Assembly: GCA_020160755.1 (NCBI GenBank)
Contig: JAIUPN010000004.1
Coordinates: forward strand, 1-64,000
Direction of reading: 5' to 3'
Origin: Pseudomonadota bacterium
GTDB lineage: Bacteria; Pseudomonadota; Alphaproteobacteria; Sphingomonadales; Sphingomonadaceae
Length of the DNA: 64,000 nucleotides
Part shown: piece by piece, positions 1 through 9,105 of the stretch
Layout of the letters: every line of letters starts with the position of its first letter
Position numbering within the stretch: position 1 is the stretch's first letter
Made by a program: the position numbers and the translations under genes
Notes under the pieces: model-generated
What the model saw: the letters and a program-made list of their open reading frames with translations, nothing else
What the model was told of the DNA's origin: nothing
The model's database searches: none

Positions 1-108
1 CGAAGATACCGCATCACCGAAGGCGCAGAAGAAATACAGATCCGCAAAGTCGCTGCCTTCCTCTTCGGATTTATGGGACCGCGTAAAGATACGCTGGGGA
101 AATTGTGA
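1..108 (+). CDS. Acyl-CoA dehydrogenase, C-terminal end only (partial)
   Basis: The first 35 codons of the window read in frame 1 to a TGA at 106-108. They encode the arginine- and glutamate-containing C-terminal helix typical of acyl-CoA dehydrogenases ([20 protein letters not shown]). The rest of the gene lies upstream of the window. Its stop overlaps the GTG start of leuC in a GTGA arrangement, so the two are translationally coupled. This places the leuC paralogue in an acyl-CoA oxidation context. The family call rests on a short fragment. Confidence 0.7.
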   Translation, partial: RRYRITEGAEEIQIRKVAAFLFGFMGPRKDTLGKL

Positions 109-1517
109 ACCCGCCGCGCACGCTCTACGACAAGATATGGAACGCGCACGCCGTCGCCGAGGACGATGGCGAGACGCTGCTCTATATCGACCTCCACCTG
201 CTTCACGAGGTGACCTCGCCGCAGGCGTTCGCCGGGCTGGCTGCGGCGGGGCGGGCGGTGCGCCGTCCCGAACGCGCGCTCGCCTTGTCAGATCATAATG
301 TGCCTACAGCAGGGCAGGCGTACGGACCGGCGGGGGTTGCCGATGCCGAAGCGCGCGCGCAGCTCGAGGCGCTGGTCGACAACACGCGCGCCTTCGGGAT
401 CGAGAATTTCCCGATGGGCGATCCGCGCGGCGGCATCGTCCATGTCGTCGGCCCCGAACAGGGGCGGTCGCAGCCGGGAATGACGATCGTCTGCGGCGAC
501 AGCCACACCTCGACCCACGGCGCTTTCGGCGCGCTCGCTTTCGGGATCGGCACGTCGGAGGTCGAGCATGTGCTCGCGACGCAGACGATCCGGCAGCGCA
601 AGTCGCGCAACATGCGTATCGTCGTCGAGGGGCAGCTGGCACCATATGTCCATGCAAAGGACCTCGCGCTGCACCTGCTCGGCATGGCCGGGGTCGACGG
701 GGCAACAGGGCATGTCATCGAATATGCAGGCGAGGCGATCCGGGCGCTGTCGATGGAAGCGCGGATGACGCTCTGCAACCTCAGCATCGAGATGGGCGCG
801 CGCGGGGGGCTTGTCGCCCCCGATGCGACGACCTTCGCCTATCTGGCGGGGCGGCCTGCGGCGCCCGCGGGCGCGGCGTGGGATGCTGCGCTCGCGTGCT
901 GGTATGCGCTTGCGAGCGACGATGGCGCGGCGTTCGATCGCGAGCTCAGCGCCCATGCCGACGATGTCCGGCCGATGGTAAGTTGGGGCACCAACCCGTC
1001 GCAGGTCGTCGCGATCGACGGGTGCGTTCCCGACCCCGCGACGCTGGAAAATTCCGAAAAGCGCGACGCCGCCGCGCGCGCGCTCGCCTATATGGACCTG
1101 TCGCCGGGGATGCCCCTCGCCGGGCAGCGGCTCGACCGCGTGTTCATCGGCAGTTGCACCAATAGCCGAATCGAGGATTTGCGCGTCGTTGCGGGGGTCG
1201 TGCGCGGCCGCCGCGTCGCGTCGCATGTCCGCGCAATGGTCGTTCCGGGATCGGGGCTGGTCAAAAGGCAGGCCGAAGAAGAGGGGATCGATCGCGTCCT
1301 GCGCGATGCCGGGTTCGACTGGCGCGAGCCCGGCTGTTCGATGTGCGTCGGGATGAACGCCGACCGGCTGCAACCCGGTGAACGCTGCGCAGCAACCTCG
1401 AACCGCAATTTCGAGAACCGGCAGGGGCGCGGCGGGCGAACGCATCTGATGAGCCCGGCGCTGGCCGCCGCGAGCGCGATCGCGGGCTGCATCGCGGCGC
1501 CTGAAATGCCGGGCTAG
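105..1517 (+). CDS. leuC: 3-isopropylmalate dehydratase large subunit (LeuC-type aconitase)
   Basis: Aconitase-superfamily large subunit, which isomerises isopropylmalate or a related hydroxy diacid on a 4Fe-4S cluster. Family motifs are SDHNVPT (62-68), [20 protein letters not shown] (131-150) and the cluster cysteines C351 (SCTN), C411 and C414 (CSMC). The C-terminal [10 protein letters not shown] substrate loop is present. At 470 residues it has the usual length. The GTG start is chosen because it overlaps the upstream acyl-CoA dehydrogenase stop. The partner leuD is convergent and overlaps its 3' end by 4 bp, unlike the usual leuCD operon. Because it sits beside catabolic genes it may act on another hydroxy acid and not be the biosynthetic copy; that part is inference. 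Confidence 0.88.
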   Translation: MNPPRTLYDKIWNAHAVAEDDGETLLYIDLHLLHEVTSPQAFAGLAAAGRAVRRPERALALSDHNVPTAGQAYGPAGVADAEARAQLEALVDNTRAFGIENFPMGDPRGGIVHVVGPEQGRSQPGMTIVCGDSHTSTHGAFGALAFGIGTSEVEHVLATQTIRQRKSRNMRIVVEGQLAPYVHAKDLALHLLGMAGVDGATGHVIEYAGEAIRALSMEARMTLCNLSIEMGARGGLVAPDATTFAYLAGRPAAPAGAAWDAALACWYALASDDGAAFDRELSAHADDVRPMVSWGTNPSQVVAIDGCVPDPATLENSEKRDAAARALAYMDLSPGMPLAGQRLDRVFIGSCTNSRIEDLRVVAGVVRGRRVASHVRAMVVPGSGLVKRQAEEEGIDRVLRDAGFDWREPGCSMCVGMNADRLQPGERCAATSNRNFENRQGRGGRTHLMSPALAAASAIAGCIAAPEMPG

Positions 1518-2098
1518 ATCGCCGCCTCGAACCGCGCGATCGCGTCGGCGTGACGGAGCGTGCGATCGATATCGTCGAGCCCTTCCATCAATATGCGGCG
1601 ATCGCCGGGATCGATTCCGAAATCGATCGCCTCGCCCGACGCGAGGCGGATTTGCTGCGCTTCGAGGTCGACCTCGATCGGCGCATATTGGGCGAGCGCG
1701 ATTTCATCGCGGAGCCGCGTACACAGGTCGTCGGGAAGGCGGATCAGCAGCAGGCCGTTCTTGCGCGCATTGCCCGCGAAAATATCGCCAAAGCTCGGTG
1801 CGATGATGCAGCGAATGCCGAAATCGGTGAGCGCCCATACCGCATGTTCGCGCGACGATCCGCAACCGAAATTGCGGTCTGCGATCAGGATTCGCGCCGC
1901 GCGGCACGCCGGCTGGTTTAGGATGAAATCGCTTCGTTCGCTGCCATCCCGGGCAAAACGCAGCGCCTGGAACAGGTGCTGGCCCAGCCCCGAGCGGGTG
2001 AGCGCTTTCATATATTGCGCCGGAATGATCATGTCGGTGTCGACATTGGTTAGCGGCAAAGGTGCCGCGACCGCCTTCTCCCGAATGAATTTTTGCAC
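1514..2098 (-). CDS. leuD: 3-isopropylmalate dehydratase small subunit (LeuD-type)
   Basis: Small swivelling subunit that completes the LeuCD hydro-lyase. The 194-residue protein carries [14 protein letters not shown] near residue 18, [15 protein letters not shown] near residue 76 and [15 protein letters not shown] near residue 103, all family signatures. It runs towards leuC and shares 4 bp with it at the stops. Its promoter region holds a perfect 16-bp palindrome (2112-2127), shared in near-identical form with three other promoters in the island. It is therefore probably under MarR control, which would be odd for a leucine biosynthesis gene. Confidence 0.87.
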   Translation of the reverse strand: MQKFIREKAVAAPLPLTNVDTDMIIPAQYMKALTRSGLGQHLFQALRFARDGSERSDFILNQPACRAARILIADRNFGCGSSREHAVWALTDFGIRCIIAPSFGDIFAGNARKNGLLLIRLPDDLCTRLRDEIALAQYAPIEVDLEAQQIRLASGEAIDFGIDPGDRRILMEGLDDIDRTLRHADAIARFEAAI

Positions 2099-2111
2099 AA
2101 GGCCTCCTTTA

Positions 2112-2127
2112 ACTTAGTATACTAAGT
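2112..2127. promoter_or_regulatory. MarR-type operator 1 (perfect 16-bp palindrome)
   Basis: ACTTAGTATACTAAGT is a perfect palindrome between the divergent leuD and marR genes. It contains TATACT, which could serve as a -10 box, so a bound regulator would block polymerase. The core TTAGTAT-n-CTA recurs at 2830, 3992 and 11889. Confidence 0.75.
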
Positions 2128-2290
2128 AATTGTCGGAAGCGATCTTGTCCAACATTATCGCGCGGTTGGAGGTGGGCTTGCGGTGCGAAGCGGCGACGAA
2201 GGAGGTTGCCGCACGAATCTTCGCGTCCTAAGGTTCGCCATCGCGCGGACCCGCGCCCGACGCCGGGAGCCGCCACAGGGGAGCAGGGTT

Positions 2291-2797
2291 TTGGCCAAGA
2301 AAACACAGGATTACCGGCATCCAGCCGAATATTACACCAATCCGGAAAACAGCATCGGTTATCTGGCGCGCGTCGTCTTCCGTTCCTTTTCGCGGCTGCT
2401 CGAACGCCGCACGCTGACGCACGACGTGTCGGCGGGGCAATGGCGCTTCCTGCGCCAGCTGTGGCGCGAGGACGGTATCACGCAGCGCGAGCTGAGCGAA
2501 CGTGTCGGGATGCGCGAGCCGACGACCGTCGTCGCGCTGAAAGGCCTTGAAAAGGCGGGGCTGATCACGCGCAAGAAGACCACCGACGATCGGCGCAAGA
2601 CCTTCATCCACCTGACGCCGCACGCAAAGAAGCTCGAACTGATTCTCGCGCCGATGAACGCCGAGATCCACGAGATCGCGACCAAGGGCATGACCGACGA
2701 TGAGGTCGAGGTGTTGCAGGGGCTGATGCGCCGCGTGATCGACAATCTCGGCGACGAAACGCGCAAGCTGGCGGTGCTTTCCGACATCAAGGCCTGA
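2291..2797 (+). CDS. MarR family transcriptional regulator (1)
   Basis: Winged-helix regulator, 168 residues from a TTG at 2291 preceded by AGGGGAG. The DNA-binding domain is clear: ITQRELSERVGMREPTTVVALKGLEKAGLI is the recognition helix region and TDDRRKTFIHLT is the wing. An in-frame GTG at 2183 with a GGAGGTG site would add 36 arginine-rich residues that do not look like family sequence, so the later start is preferred. It lies between operator 1 and operator 2 and faces leuD divergently. It is a candidate regulator of the four shared operators, alongside the second MarR protein at 3437-3889. Confidence 0.85.
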   Translation: MAKKTQDYRHPAEYYTNPENSIGYLARVVFRSFSRLLERRTLTHDVSAGQWRFLRQLWREDGITQRELSERVGMREPTTVVALKGLEKAGLITRKKTTDDRRKTFIHLTPHAKKLELILAPMNAEIHEIATKGMTDDEVEVLQGLMRRVIDNLGDETRKLAVLSDIKA

Positions 2798-2829
2798 CGG
2801 CTTGCTTTTTGCCCTGCGTCCGGACAATA

Positions 2830-2845
2830 GGTTAGTATTCTAATT
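2830..2845. promoter_or_regulatory. MarR-type operator 2 upstream of the FMN reductase
   Basis: GGTTAGTATTCTAATT matches operator 1 at the core. It is nested concentrically in a larger dyad: 9-bp arms CCGGACAAT (2820-2828) and ATTGTCCGG (2848-2856). The right arm runs into the ribosome binding site (about 2855-2860). The site may therefore act in DNA as an operator and in RNA as a hairpin that masks the ribosome site. Confidence 0.65.
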
Positions 2846-2864
2846 AAATTGTCCGGGAGGAAAA

Positions 2865-3440
2865 ATGACCAGCATCGCCGTCGTCGTGGGCAGCACCCGC
2901 GAAGGATCGTTCAACCGCGCTTTGGGGGGGCTCGCCGCTGCGAGCCTCGAAGCGCAGGGCGCAAGCGTGACGCGCGTCGACCTCGCCGCATTCGACCTGC
3001 CGCTCTATTCGGCGGCGCTGGAGGCGAATGATTTTCCGCCCGACGCGCTGAAGCTCAAGACGCTGTTCGCCGCACAGGACGGGCTACTCTTCGTCTCGCC
3101 CGAATATAATGGCTCGCTGTCGCCGCTGCTCAAGAATGCGATCGACTGGGCGTCGCGGCCGACCGGCGAGGAGGGCCTCGTTGCACTCACCGCCTATCGC
3201 GGCAAGGCGGCGGCGATCATGTCGGCGTCGATCAGCCCGTTCGGCGGACTGCGCGGGCTGATGCACCTCCGCCAGATATTGTCGACGGTTCAGATGCTGG
3301 TGATCCCCGAACAGGTGCTCGTGCCGAATGCGCACGCCGCCTTTGCTGAAGATGGCAGCCTGAAGGAGCCGCTGCCGGCGTCGCTGGTCGAAATGACCGC
3401 CGCGCGGCTGGTTGCGGTCGCGAAGGCGCTGTCGGCCTAG
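2865..3440 (+). CDS. NAD(P)H-dependent FMN reductase / flavodoxin-fold oxidoreductase
   Basis: Flavodoxin-like protein of 191 residues in the NADPH-dependent FMN reductase family, which reduces flavin or quinone-like substrates in the cytoplasm. The phosphate-binding loop is GSTREGSFNR (9-18). The family hallmark SPEYNGSLSPLLKNAIDW follows at about 78-95. A GGGAGG site lies shortly before the ATG. Operator 2 sits immediately upstream, tying it to the MarR regulon. Its 3' end overlaps the convergent second marR gene by 4 bp. It could supply reduced flavin to a monooxygenase, but none is visible in the window. Confidence 0.85.
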   Translation: MTSIAVVVGSTREGSFNRALGGLAAASLEAQGASVTRVDLAAFDLPLYSAALEANDFPPDALKLKTLFAAQDGLLFVSPEYNGSLSPLLKNAIDWASRPTGEEGLVALTAYRGKAAAIMSASISPFGGLRGLMHLRQILSTVQMLVIPEQVLVPNAHAAFAEDGSLKEPLPASLVEMTAARLVAVAKALSA

Positions 3441-3889
3441 GCGCCGCGGCGCGCGGGGGCGGCGGGTTCGACATTGTCGCCCCAGTCGGCTTCGAGCGCC
3501 GCCAGCAGCGCGTCGAACTTGTCCTGTCCCAGGCGGGCGGCGATCTGTGCGGTGAGTGCGTCCATCGAGCGCTGCGCATCCTTGCGCATCCGCGCGCCGA
3601 GGTCGGTCAGCGACACGATCATGTGACGACGGTCGGCGGAGTCGACTTCTAGCTGGACGATGCCCAGCCCGACCATCTGGTTGATCGTGCTGTGGATCGC
3701 CTGTCGCGACACGCCGAGGTTGCGCGCGATATCCGACGGGCGCACGATGCCGCTGACGATATTGGTCATCACCATCGATTGCGGGCGGTTGACGTCGGGC
3801 CAGCCATGATCGTGGAGCCGCGCCTGCAGCCCTTCGTCGAGCCAGCAGAAGCGCTGGAAAAGTGCGATAATGAGCTGATTGGTGCGCAT
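3437..3889 (-). CDS. MarR family transcriptional regulator (2)
   Basis: A 150-residue winged-helix protein starting at MRTNQLIIALF. The helix-turn-helix is RPSDIARNLGVSRQAIHSTI and the wing carries SADRRHMIVSLT, both typical of MarR proteins. The open frame continues upstream through the reverse complement of the neighbouring ligase, but that extension is a non-coding shadow. The gene is divergent from the acyl-CoA ligase at 4040, with operator 3 in the gap. That arrangement is classic for a local repressor, so this is the stronger candidate for operator 3. Confidence 0.82.
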   Translation of the reverse strand: MRTNQLIIALFQRFCWLDEGLQARLHDHGWPDVNRPQSMVMTNIVSGIVRPSDIARNLGVSRQAIHSTINQMVGLGIVQLEVDSADRRHMIVSLTDLGARMRKDAQRSMDALTAQIAARLGQDKFDALLAALEADWGDNVEPAAPARRGA

Positions 3890-3991
3890 GGACGCGATGA
3901 TATGCCCCTGTTGCCGACGGGGTGCCGACGCGATCAAGCTAGAAGAGCGGGGCGGGCGAAGCAAGGCAGAGCGGCGTTGCAAAGACAAATT

Positions 3992-4007
3992 ACTTAGTAT
4001 ACTATCT
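3992..4007. promoter_or_regulatory. MarR-type operator 3 at the ligase promoter
   Basis: ACTTAGTATACTATCT differs from the perfect palindrome of operator 1 only in its last half-turn. TATACT at 3998-4003 would serve as a -10 box for the ligase at 4040, with TTGCAA at 3977-3982 as a weak -35 at short spacing. ACAA and TTGT flank the site almost symmetrically. Confidence 0.72.
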
Positions 4008-4039
4008 ATTGTAGCAGAGCAGAGGGAGAGAAGGGCCGC

Positions 4040-5674
4040 ATGGACGGGCTGATGCAGAATGTGCCGCTGACGGTCGACCGGATCATCGACCATGCGGCAA
4101 GCTGGCACGGCGCGCGAGAGATCGTGTCGCGCGATGCCGAGGGCCGCGTCACCCGTTCGAGCTATGCCGACGTCCATGCCGATGCGAAGCGCGTGTCGAA
4201 CGCGCTGGCCGCCGAGGGGATAACGCCCGGCGACCGCGTTGCGACGATGGCGTGGAACGGCGCGCGGCACCTTGCCGCCTGGTATGGCGCGGCGGGGATG
4301 GGGGCGGTGCTCCACACGCTCAACCCGCGGCTGTTCCTCGAACAGATCGCCTATATCGCGAACCATGCAGGCGACCGGCTGCTGATCGCCGATCCTGCGA
4401 CCGCCGAGCTGGTCGAGCAATTGCTGTCGCAGGTGCCGTCGATCGAGAAGGTGATCTTTTTCTGCAACGCCGCGTCGATGCCGCAAACCAGCTTTGCCGC
4501 GACCGCTTTCGACGACTGGATCGCCGGTCAGCCCGCCGAATATGCCTGGGGCGGGTTCGACGAAAATGCGGCGTGCGGGCTTTGCTATACCAGCGGCACG
4601 ACGGGCAATCCCAAGGGTGTGCTCTATTCGCACCGCTCGAACTATATCCACGCGCTGATGACGTTGCAGCGCGACGCGCTCGCGCTGTCGGCGCGCGATA
4701 CGGTGCTGCTCGTCGTGCCGATGTATCATGCCAATGCGTGGGGCGTCGTTTATTCGGCGCCCGCGGTCGGCGCCAAACTGGTGCTGCCGGGCCAGCGGAT
4801 GGACGGCGAATCGATCTATAATCTGATCGAGCAGGAGGGCGTGACTTATTCCGCCGCCGTGCCGACCGTTTGGCAGATGCTGCTCACCTATATGCAGGAA
4901 AACGGGAAGCGTTTCACGACGCTCGAACGCGTGACGATCGGCGGGTCGGCGTGCCCCGAATCGATCATCCGCACCTTCCGCGACGATTATGGCGTCGACG
5001 TCATTCAGGGCTGGGGCATGACCGAAACCTCGCCGCTCGGCACGGTGTCGGTGCCCAATGCCACGGTCGCCGCGAAATCCGGGCCCGAGCAGATGGCGTA
5101 TAAGCTCAAGCAGGGTCGGCTGCTCTGCGGTCTCGAAATGAAGCTGGTCGACGACGCGGGCAACCGCGTGCCGCACGATGGCAAGACACCGGGGCGGCTG
5201 ATGGTCAAGGGGCCGACGATCGCGGGCGCCTATTATGGCGGCGAGGGCGGCGAGGTGCTCGACGCCGAAGGCTTTTTCGACACCGGCGACGTCAGCACGA
5301 TCGATGCCGAAGGCTATATGCAGATCACCGATCGCGCGAAGGATGTCGTGAAATCGGGCGGCGAGTGGATCAGCTCGATCGAGATCGAGAATATCGCGAT
5401 GGGGCATGATGCGGTCGCCAACGCCGCCGTCGTCGGGATCGCGCATCCGAAGTGGGACGAGCGGCCGATCCTGCTGTGCCAGCTGAAGCCGGGAGCGAAC
5501 GCCTCCGCCGACGACCTCAAATCCTTTCTCGACGGCAAGATCGCCCGATGGTGGATGCCCGACGATGTGCTGTTCGTCGCGGATATCCCGCTGGGGCCGA
5601 CGGGAAAGATCGACAAGAAAGCGATCCGTGCGGGACTGGAGGGGTATCAATTGCCCTTCGAAGTCACACGCTGA
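4040..5674 (+). CDS. Fatty acyl-CoA ligase, AlkK-like (AMP-binding)
   Basis: Adenylate-forming ligase of 544 residues that activates a carboxylic acid with ATP and CoA. The phosphate-binding loop is [12 protein letters not shown] (about 189-200). The A5 motif is [10 protein letters not shown], the A7 region is FFDTGD, and the catalytic lysine lies in [11 protein letters not shown] near the C-terminus. Sequence style is closest to medium-chain ligases of the AlkK group; the substrate is unknown. A GAGAGAAGG site precedes the ATG. It heads a same-strand run of six genes to 10715 and is probably the entry enzyme of the pathway, repressed through operator 3. Confidence 0.88.
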   Translation: MDGLMQNVPLTVDRIIDHAASWHGAREIVSRDAEGRVTRSSYADVHADAKRVSNALAAEGITPGDRVATMAWNGARHLAAWYGAAGMGAVLHTLNPRLFLEQIAYIANHAGDRLLIADPATAELVEQLLSQVPSIEKVIFFCNAASMPQTSFAATAFDDWIAGQPAEYAWGGFDENAACGLCYTSGTTGNPKGVLYSHRSNYIHALMTLQRDALALSARDTVLLVVPMYHANAWGVVYSAPAVGAKLVLPGQRMDGESIYNLIEQEGVTYSAAVPTVWQMLLTYMQENGKRFTTLERVTIGGSACPESIIRTFRDDYGVDVIQGWGMTETSPLGTVSVPNATVAAKSGPEQMAYKLKQGRLLCGLEMKLVDDAGNRVPHDGKTPGRLMVKGPTIAGAYYGGEGGEVLDAEGFFDTGDVSTIDAEGYMQITDRAKDVVKSGGEWISSIEIENIAMGHDAVANAAVVGIAHPKWDERPILLCQLKPGANASADDLKSFLDGKIARWWMPDDVLFVADIPLGPTGKIDKKAIRAGLEGYQLPFEVTR

Positions 5675-5700
5675 CCATAACCATATAAACAGGAGAGACG

Positions 5701-6831
5701 ATGATGAACCCGAACGGGATCGAAGGACTGGACGCGCAATTTGTGGGGCTGGCGTCGCCGACAGCGCCGCGTATTCAGGCGGGCGGACATCCGTGTCAGG
5801 GCATCTACTGGACCGAGGCGGGCAAGCGGCCGAAGGTCGCGATCATCGCCACCCACTATAATGTCGATTTCAAGGAACATTATATCGCGCCCTATTTTGC
5901 GCGGCAGGGTTTCGGCTTCCTCGGCTGGAACACGCGCTATCGCGGGTTCGAGGACCAGTTTCTGCTCGAACATGCGATCCTCGACATCGGTGTCGGCATC
6001 AAATGGCTGAAAGAAGTCGCGGGCGTCGAGCAGATCGTCATCCTCGGCAACTCGGGCGGCGGCTCGCTGATGGGCGCCTATCAGGCCGAAGCGATCGCGC
6101 CGACCTTGACCGACCGTCTGCCCGCGGTCGGGCAGGACGCGCTGGCGCAGCTCATCAAGGGCGACCTCTATATCAGCTTCAACGCGCATCAGGGGCGGCC
6201 CGAAGTGCTGACCGACTGGATGGACGCGTCGGTGATCGACGAAAATGATCCGACGCTGACCGATCCCGAACTCGATCCGTTCAATCCCGACAACGGCCCG
6301 CCCTATTCGGACGAATTCATCGCGAAATATCGCGCCGCGCAGCGCGCGCGTAACCAGCGGATCACCGACTGGGCGAAGGCCGAGCTTGCGCGCCTCAATG
6401 CCGCGGGCATTCCCGATCGCATCTTCCCGATGTTCCGCTGCTGGGGCGATATCCGCTGCGTCGATCCGGCGATCGACCCGTCGGACCGCAAGCCCAACTG
6501 GTGCTATCGCGGCGACCCCGCGATCGCGAACCGCACACCCAGCATCGGCCGTGCCAACACGATCAAGACGTGGCTCAACATGTGGAGCCTCGAAACCTCG
6601 CCGTGCCAGGGCCAGCCACACCTCGCCAAGCACGACACGCCCGCGCTCGTCGTGCAGGGCACCGCCGACACCGGCGTTTTTCCGAGCGACGCGCGCAAGA
6701 TTTTCGATTTCCTCGGAAGCAGCGACAAGAAGCTCGAATTGATCCCCGGCGCGCATTATTTCGAGGACTCGATCGAAGAACGGCAGACCGCCGCCGACCT
6801 GGTCGGCGCGTGGATCCGGGAGAAGCTGTGA
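5701..6831 (+). CDS. Alpha/beta-hydrolase family protein
   Basis: Alpha/beta-hydrolase of 376 residues without a signal peptide. The nucleophile elbow is GNSGGGS near residue 118. The likely acid is the aspartate of TADTGVFPSD (about 320) and the histidine is in GAHYFED (about 345). It follows the ligase by 26 bp behind AGGAGAG, and the kinase starts 1 bp after its stop, so it belongs to the operon. It may hydrolyse a CoA thioester, lactone or ester intermediate; the sequence does not say which. Confidence 0.8.
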   Translation: MMNPNGIEGLDAQFVGLASPTAPRIQAGGHPCQGIYWTEAGKRPKVAIIATHYNVDFKEHYIAPYFARQGFGFLGWNTRYRGFEDQFLLEHAILDIGVGIKWLKEVAGVEQIVILGNSGGGSLMGAYQAEAIAPTLTDRLPAVGQDALAQLIKGDLYISFNAHQGRPEVLTDWMDASVIDENDPTLTDPELDPFNPDNGPPYSDEFIAKYRAAQRARNQRITDWAKAELARLNAAGIPDRIFPMFRCWGDIRCVDPAIDPSDRKPNWCYRGDPAIANRTPSIGRANTIKTWLNMWSLETSPCQGQPHLAKHDTPALVVQGTADTGVFPSDARKIFDFLGSSDKKLELIPGAHYFEDSIEERQTAADLVGAWIREKL

Positions 6832-6832
6832 C

Positions 6833-7810
6833 GTGACGGCGGATGCCGACATCATCGAAGCGCTGCGCGACGCCGGGCTGGCGGGGGAGGGCGATGTCGT
6901 CCTCGAACCGCTGACCGGCGGCGTGTCGTGCGACGTGTGGAAGGTCGAGACGCCGTCGGGCCCGATCGTCGTCAAGCGTCCGTTGCCGCAACTGCGCGTC
7001 GCCGCCGAATGGCTCGCGCCCGTCGAGCGCGGGACCAGCGAGGTGCGCTGGCTAAAAAGGGCGCGCGGCGTTGATCCGCGGATCGTGCCCGAAGTGCTTG
7101 CCGAACTGCCCGGCCACGCCTTCGCGATGCGCTTCCTGCCCGGCTGTCCGGTGTGGAAGGACGAGCTGATGGCGGGCCGCGCCGACACCGGTTTTGCCGC
7201 GCAGGTGGGGCAGGGCATTGCCGGCGTCCATGCAGCGACCGCGTTTAACGACGTCGACCGCGCCGACTTCCCCAATGACGAAATGTTCCGTGCGCTGCGC
7301 GTCGATCCCTTCCTGCTTTATGTTGCACGGCAGGATAGCGAGTTGGCGCCCGCGCTGACTGCGCTCGCCGACGATCTGTCGTCGCGCAAGATCGCGCTCG
7401 TCCATGGCGACGTCAGCCCGAAGAATATCCTCGTCAGCGCCGACGGCCCGGTGTTCCTCGACGCCGAATGTGCGGTCTATGGCGACCCCGCCTTCGATCT
7501 GGCCTTCTGCACGACGCACCTGCTGCTCAAGGCGGTGTGGTCGGGCGACGCGCAGCTGGACGAATCCGCGGCGGCGCTGGTCGCCGCCTATCGCGCCGGC
7601 ATCGACTGGGAGGATGCGAACGATCTGCTGCTCCGCGCCGGCAAGGTCACCGCAGCGCTGCTCCTCGCCCGCGTCGAGGGCAAGTCGCCCGCACCCTATC
7701 TCACCGACCCCGAACATAAGCGCATCGTGCGCGATCAGGCGCGGGCGCTCATTCTCGCGCCGTCGCCGATCGACGCGCTCGTCGCCAACTGGAAAAGGAA
7801 GTTTGCATGA
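6833..7810 (+). CDS. Phosphotransferase, aminoglycoside/choline kinase (APH) family
   Basis: Protein-kinase-like small-molecule kinase of 325 residues. It has an ATP-binding lysine in VVKRPLP (about 45), a catalytic loop of HGDVSPKNIL (about 189) and a metal-binding segment FLDAECAVYGDPAFDL (about 205). The GTG start at 6833 lies 1 bp after the hydrolase stop. Its own stop overlaps the enolase ATG in an ATGA. Orphan APH proteins in catabolic operons phosphorylate pathway intermediates and not antibiotics. Pairing with an enolase-like enzyme suggests it makes a phosphorylated hydroxy compound; this is inference. Confidence 0.83.
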   Translation: MTADADIIEALRDAGLAGEGDVVLEPLTGGVSCDVWKVETPSGPIVVKRPLPQLRVAAEWLAPVERGTSEVRWLKRARGVDPRIVPEVLAELPGHAFAMRFLPGCPVWKDELMAGRADTGFAAQVGQGIAGVHAATAFNDVDRADFPNDEMFRALRVDPFLLYVARQDSELAPALTALADDLSSRKIALVHGDVSPKNILVSADGPVFLDAECAVYGDPAFDLAFCTTHLLLKAVWSGDAQLDESAAALVAAYRAGIDWEDANDLLLRAGKVTAALLLARVEGKSPAPYLTDPEHKRIVRDQARALILAPSPIDALVANWKRKFA

Positions 7811-9105
7811 CCTCGCGTATCGCCTCCGTCACTGGCCGCCAGCTTTGGGATTCTCGCGGCCGACCTACCGTCGAGGCGGAAGTCGTGCTCGAATCGGGCG
7901 CAGTCGGGCGTGCCATTGCTCCCGCGGGCGCCTCGCGCGGGGCGCATGAGGCGATCGACCTGCGTGACGGCGGCGAAGCGTTCGGCGGCTTTGGCGTCAA
8001 TCGCGCGGTCGCCGGGATCGGGTCGGAGATTGCGGATGCGATCGCCGGCATGGATGCGCGCGAGCAGGCGGCGGTCGACGCGGCGCTTTGCGACCTCGAC
8101 GGCTCGCCGAACAAGGCGCGGCTCGGTGCGAACGCGGTCGTTGCGGTGTCGATGGCGGTGCTCCACGCGGCGGCGGCGGGCGCGCGTGCGCCGCTGTGGC
8201 GCTATCTCGCTGAGGGCCGCAAGGTTCGCATCCCGCTCCCCGAAATCCAGATTTTCGGCGGCGGCGCCCACGCCGGACGGCGCACCGACGTGCAGGATTT
8301 CATGATCATGTGCCCGAAGGCGGGCAGCTTCCGCCGCGCGCTCGAAATCACGGACGATGTCTATCGCGCCGCGGGCAAGCTGATGGAGGCGAAGGGGCCG
8401 TTGTCGGGGGTCGCCGACGAGGGCGGCTGGTGGCCCAATTTCGCGTCGAACGAGGATGCGCTCGACACGCTGACGAAAGCGATCGAAGCGAGCGGTCACC
8501 GCGCGGGTGAGGATGTCTTCATCTCGCTCGACATCGCCGCGAACGAACTCGGCGATGCGTCGGGCTACAGCCTTGCGCTCGACGACGGACGGCTGACGAG
8601 CGAAGCGATGGCCGCGCGTATCATCGAATGGGCGGGTCGCTATCCGATCCTGTCGATCGAAGATCCCGCGGGACAGGATGACTGGACAGCGATGGTCGCC
8701 GTCACTTCCGCGATCGGCGACCGCGTCCAGATCATCGGCGACGATGTGCTCGTCACCAATGCCGAGCGCGTCGCGCGCGCCGGCGACGCGGGCGTGTGCA
8801 ACGCCGCGCTGATCAAGGTCAATCAGGTCGGCACCGTCACCGAAGCGAAAGCCGCGCTCGACGCTGCCGTGGAGCGCGGTTGGGGCGCGATCGTCTCGGC
8901 GCGCTCGGGGGAGAGCGAGGATGTCACCATCGCGCATCTCGCGACCGGCTGGGACGCGGGGCAATTGAAGGTCGGCAGCTTCACGCGGTCGGAACGCATG
9001 GCGAAGTGGAACGAGATGCTGCGGATCGAGGAGGCGATGGGCGCCGACGCGGTGTTCGCGGGCTTTTCGGCCTTCGCCGGATCGATCGGCCGGGTCGCGG
9101 CATGA
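7807..9105 (+). CDS. Divergent enolase-family protein
   Basis: Enolase fold over its full 432 residues, with changed active-site residues. Retained (yeast enolase equivalents): S43 (Ser39), H155 (His159), E205 (Glu211), metal ligands D242, E285 and D312, K337 (Lys345 base), R366, S367 and K388 (Lys396). Altered: the SGASTG loop reads AGASRG (40-45), QEFM reads QDFM (D164 for Glu168), GGYAPN reads GGWWPN, and the histidine of VSHRSGE is alanine (A365). These cluster around the phosphate/carboxylate pocket. The gene is coupled by ATGA overlaps to the kinase before it and the dehydrogenase after it. A housekeeping glycolytic role is unlikely; a related dehydration of a pathway-specific phospho-acid is more plausible. 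Confidence 0.85.
   Translation: MTSRIASVTGRQLWDSRGRPTVEAEVVLESGAVGRAIAPAGASRGAHEAIDLRDGGEAFGGFGVNRAVAGIGSEIADAIAGMDAREQAAVDAALCDLDGSPNKARLGANAVVAVSMAVLHAAAAGARAPLWRYLAEGRKVRIPLPEIQIFGGGAHAGRRTDVQDFMIMCPKAGSFRRALEITDDVYRAAGKLMEAKGPLSGVADEGGWWPNFASNEDALDTLTKAIEASGHRAGEDVFISLDIAANELGDASGYSLALDDGRLTSEAMAARIIEWAGRYPILSIEDPAGQDDWTAMVAVTSAIGDRVQIIGDDVLVTNAERVARAGDAGVCNAALIKVNQVGTVTEAKAALDAAVERGWGAIVSARSGESEDVTIAHLATGWDAGQLKVGSFTRSERMAKWNEMLRIEEAMGADAVFAGFSAFAGSIGRVAA

Noticed and set aside
288..1445. 385-codon open frame antisense to leuC
   Set aside because: Composition is typical of a GC-rich shadow frame and leuC has all its catalytic motifs on the other strand.
2183..2290. N-terminal extension of MarR 1 from a GTG with a good GGAGG site
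   Set aside because: The 36 extra residues are arginine-rich and unlike the family. A TTG at 2291 with its own site fits the domain, though the longer form cannot be fully excluded.
3890..5650. Long open frame on the minus strand continuous with the second marR gene
   Set aside because: It lies antisense to the clear acyl-CoA ligase, is rich in Arg/His/Asp as expected from reverse-complemented GC-rich codons, and has no family motif. Only the last 150 codons are a real gene.
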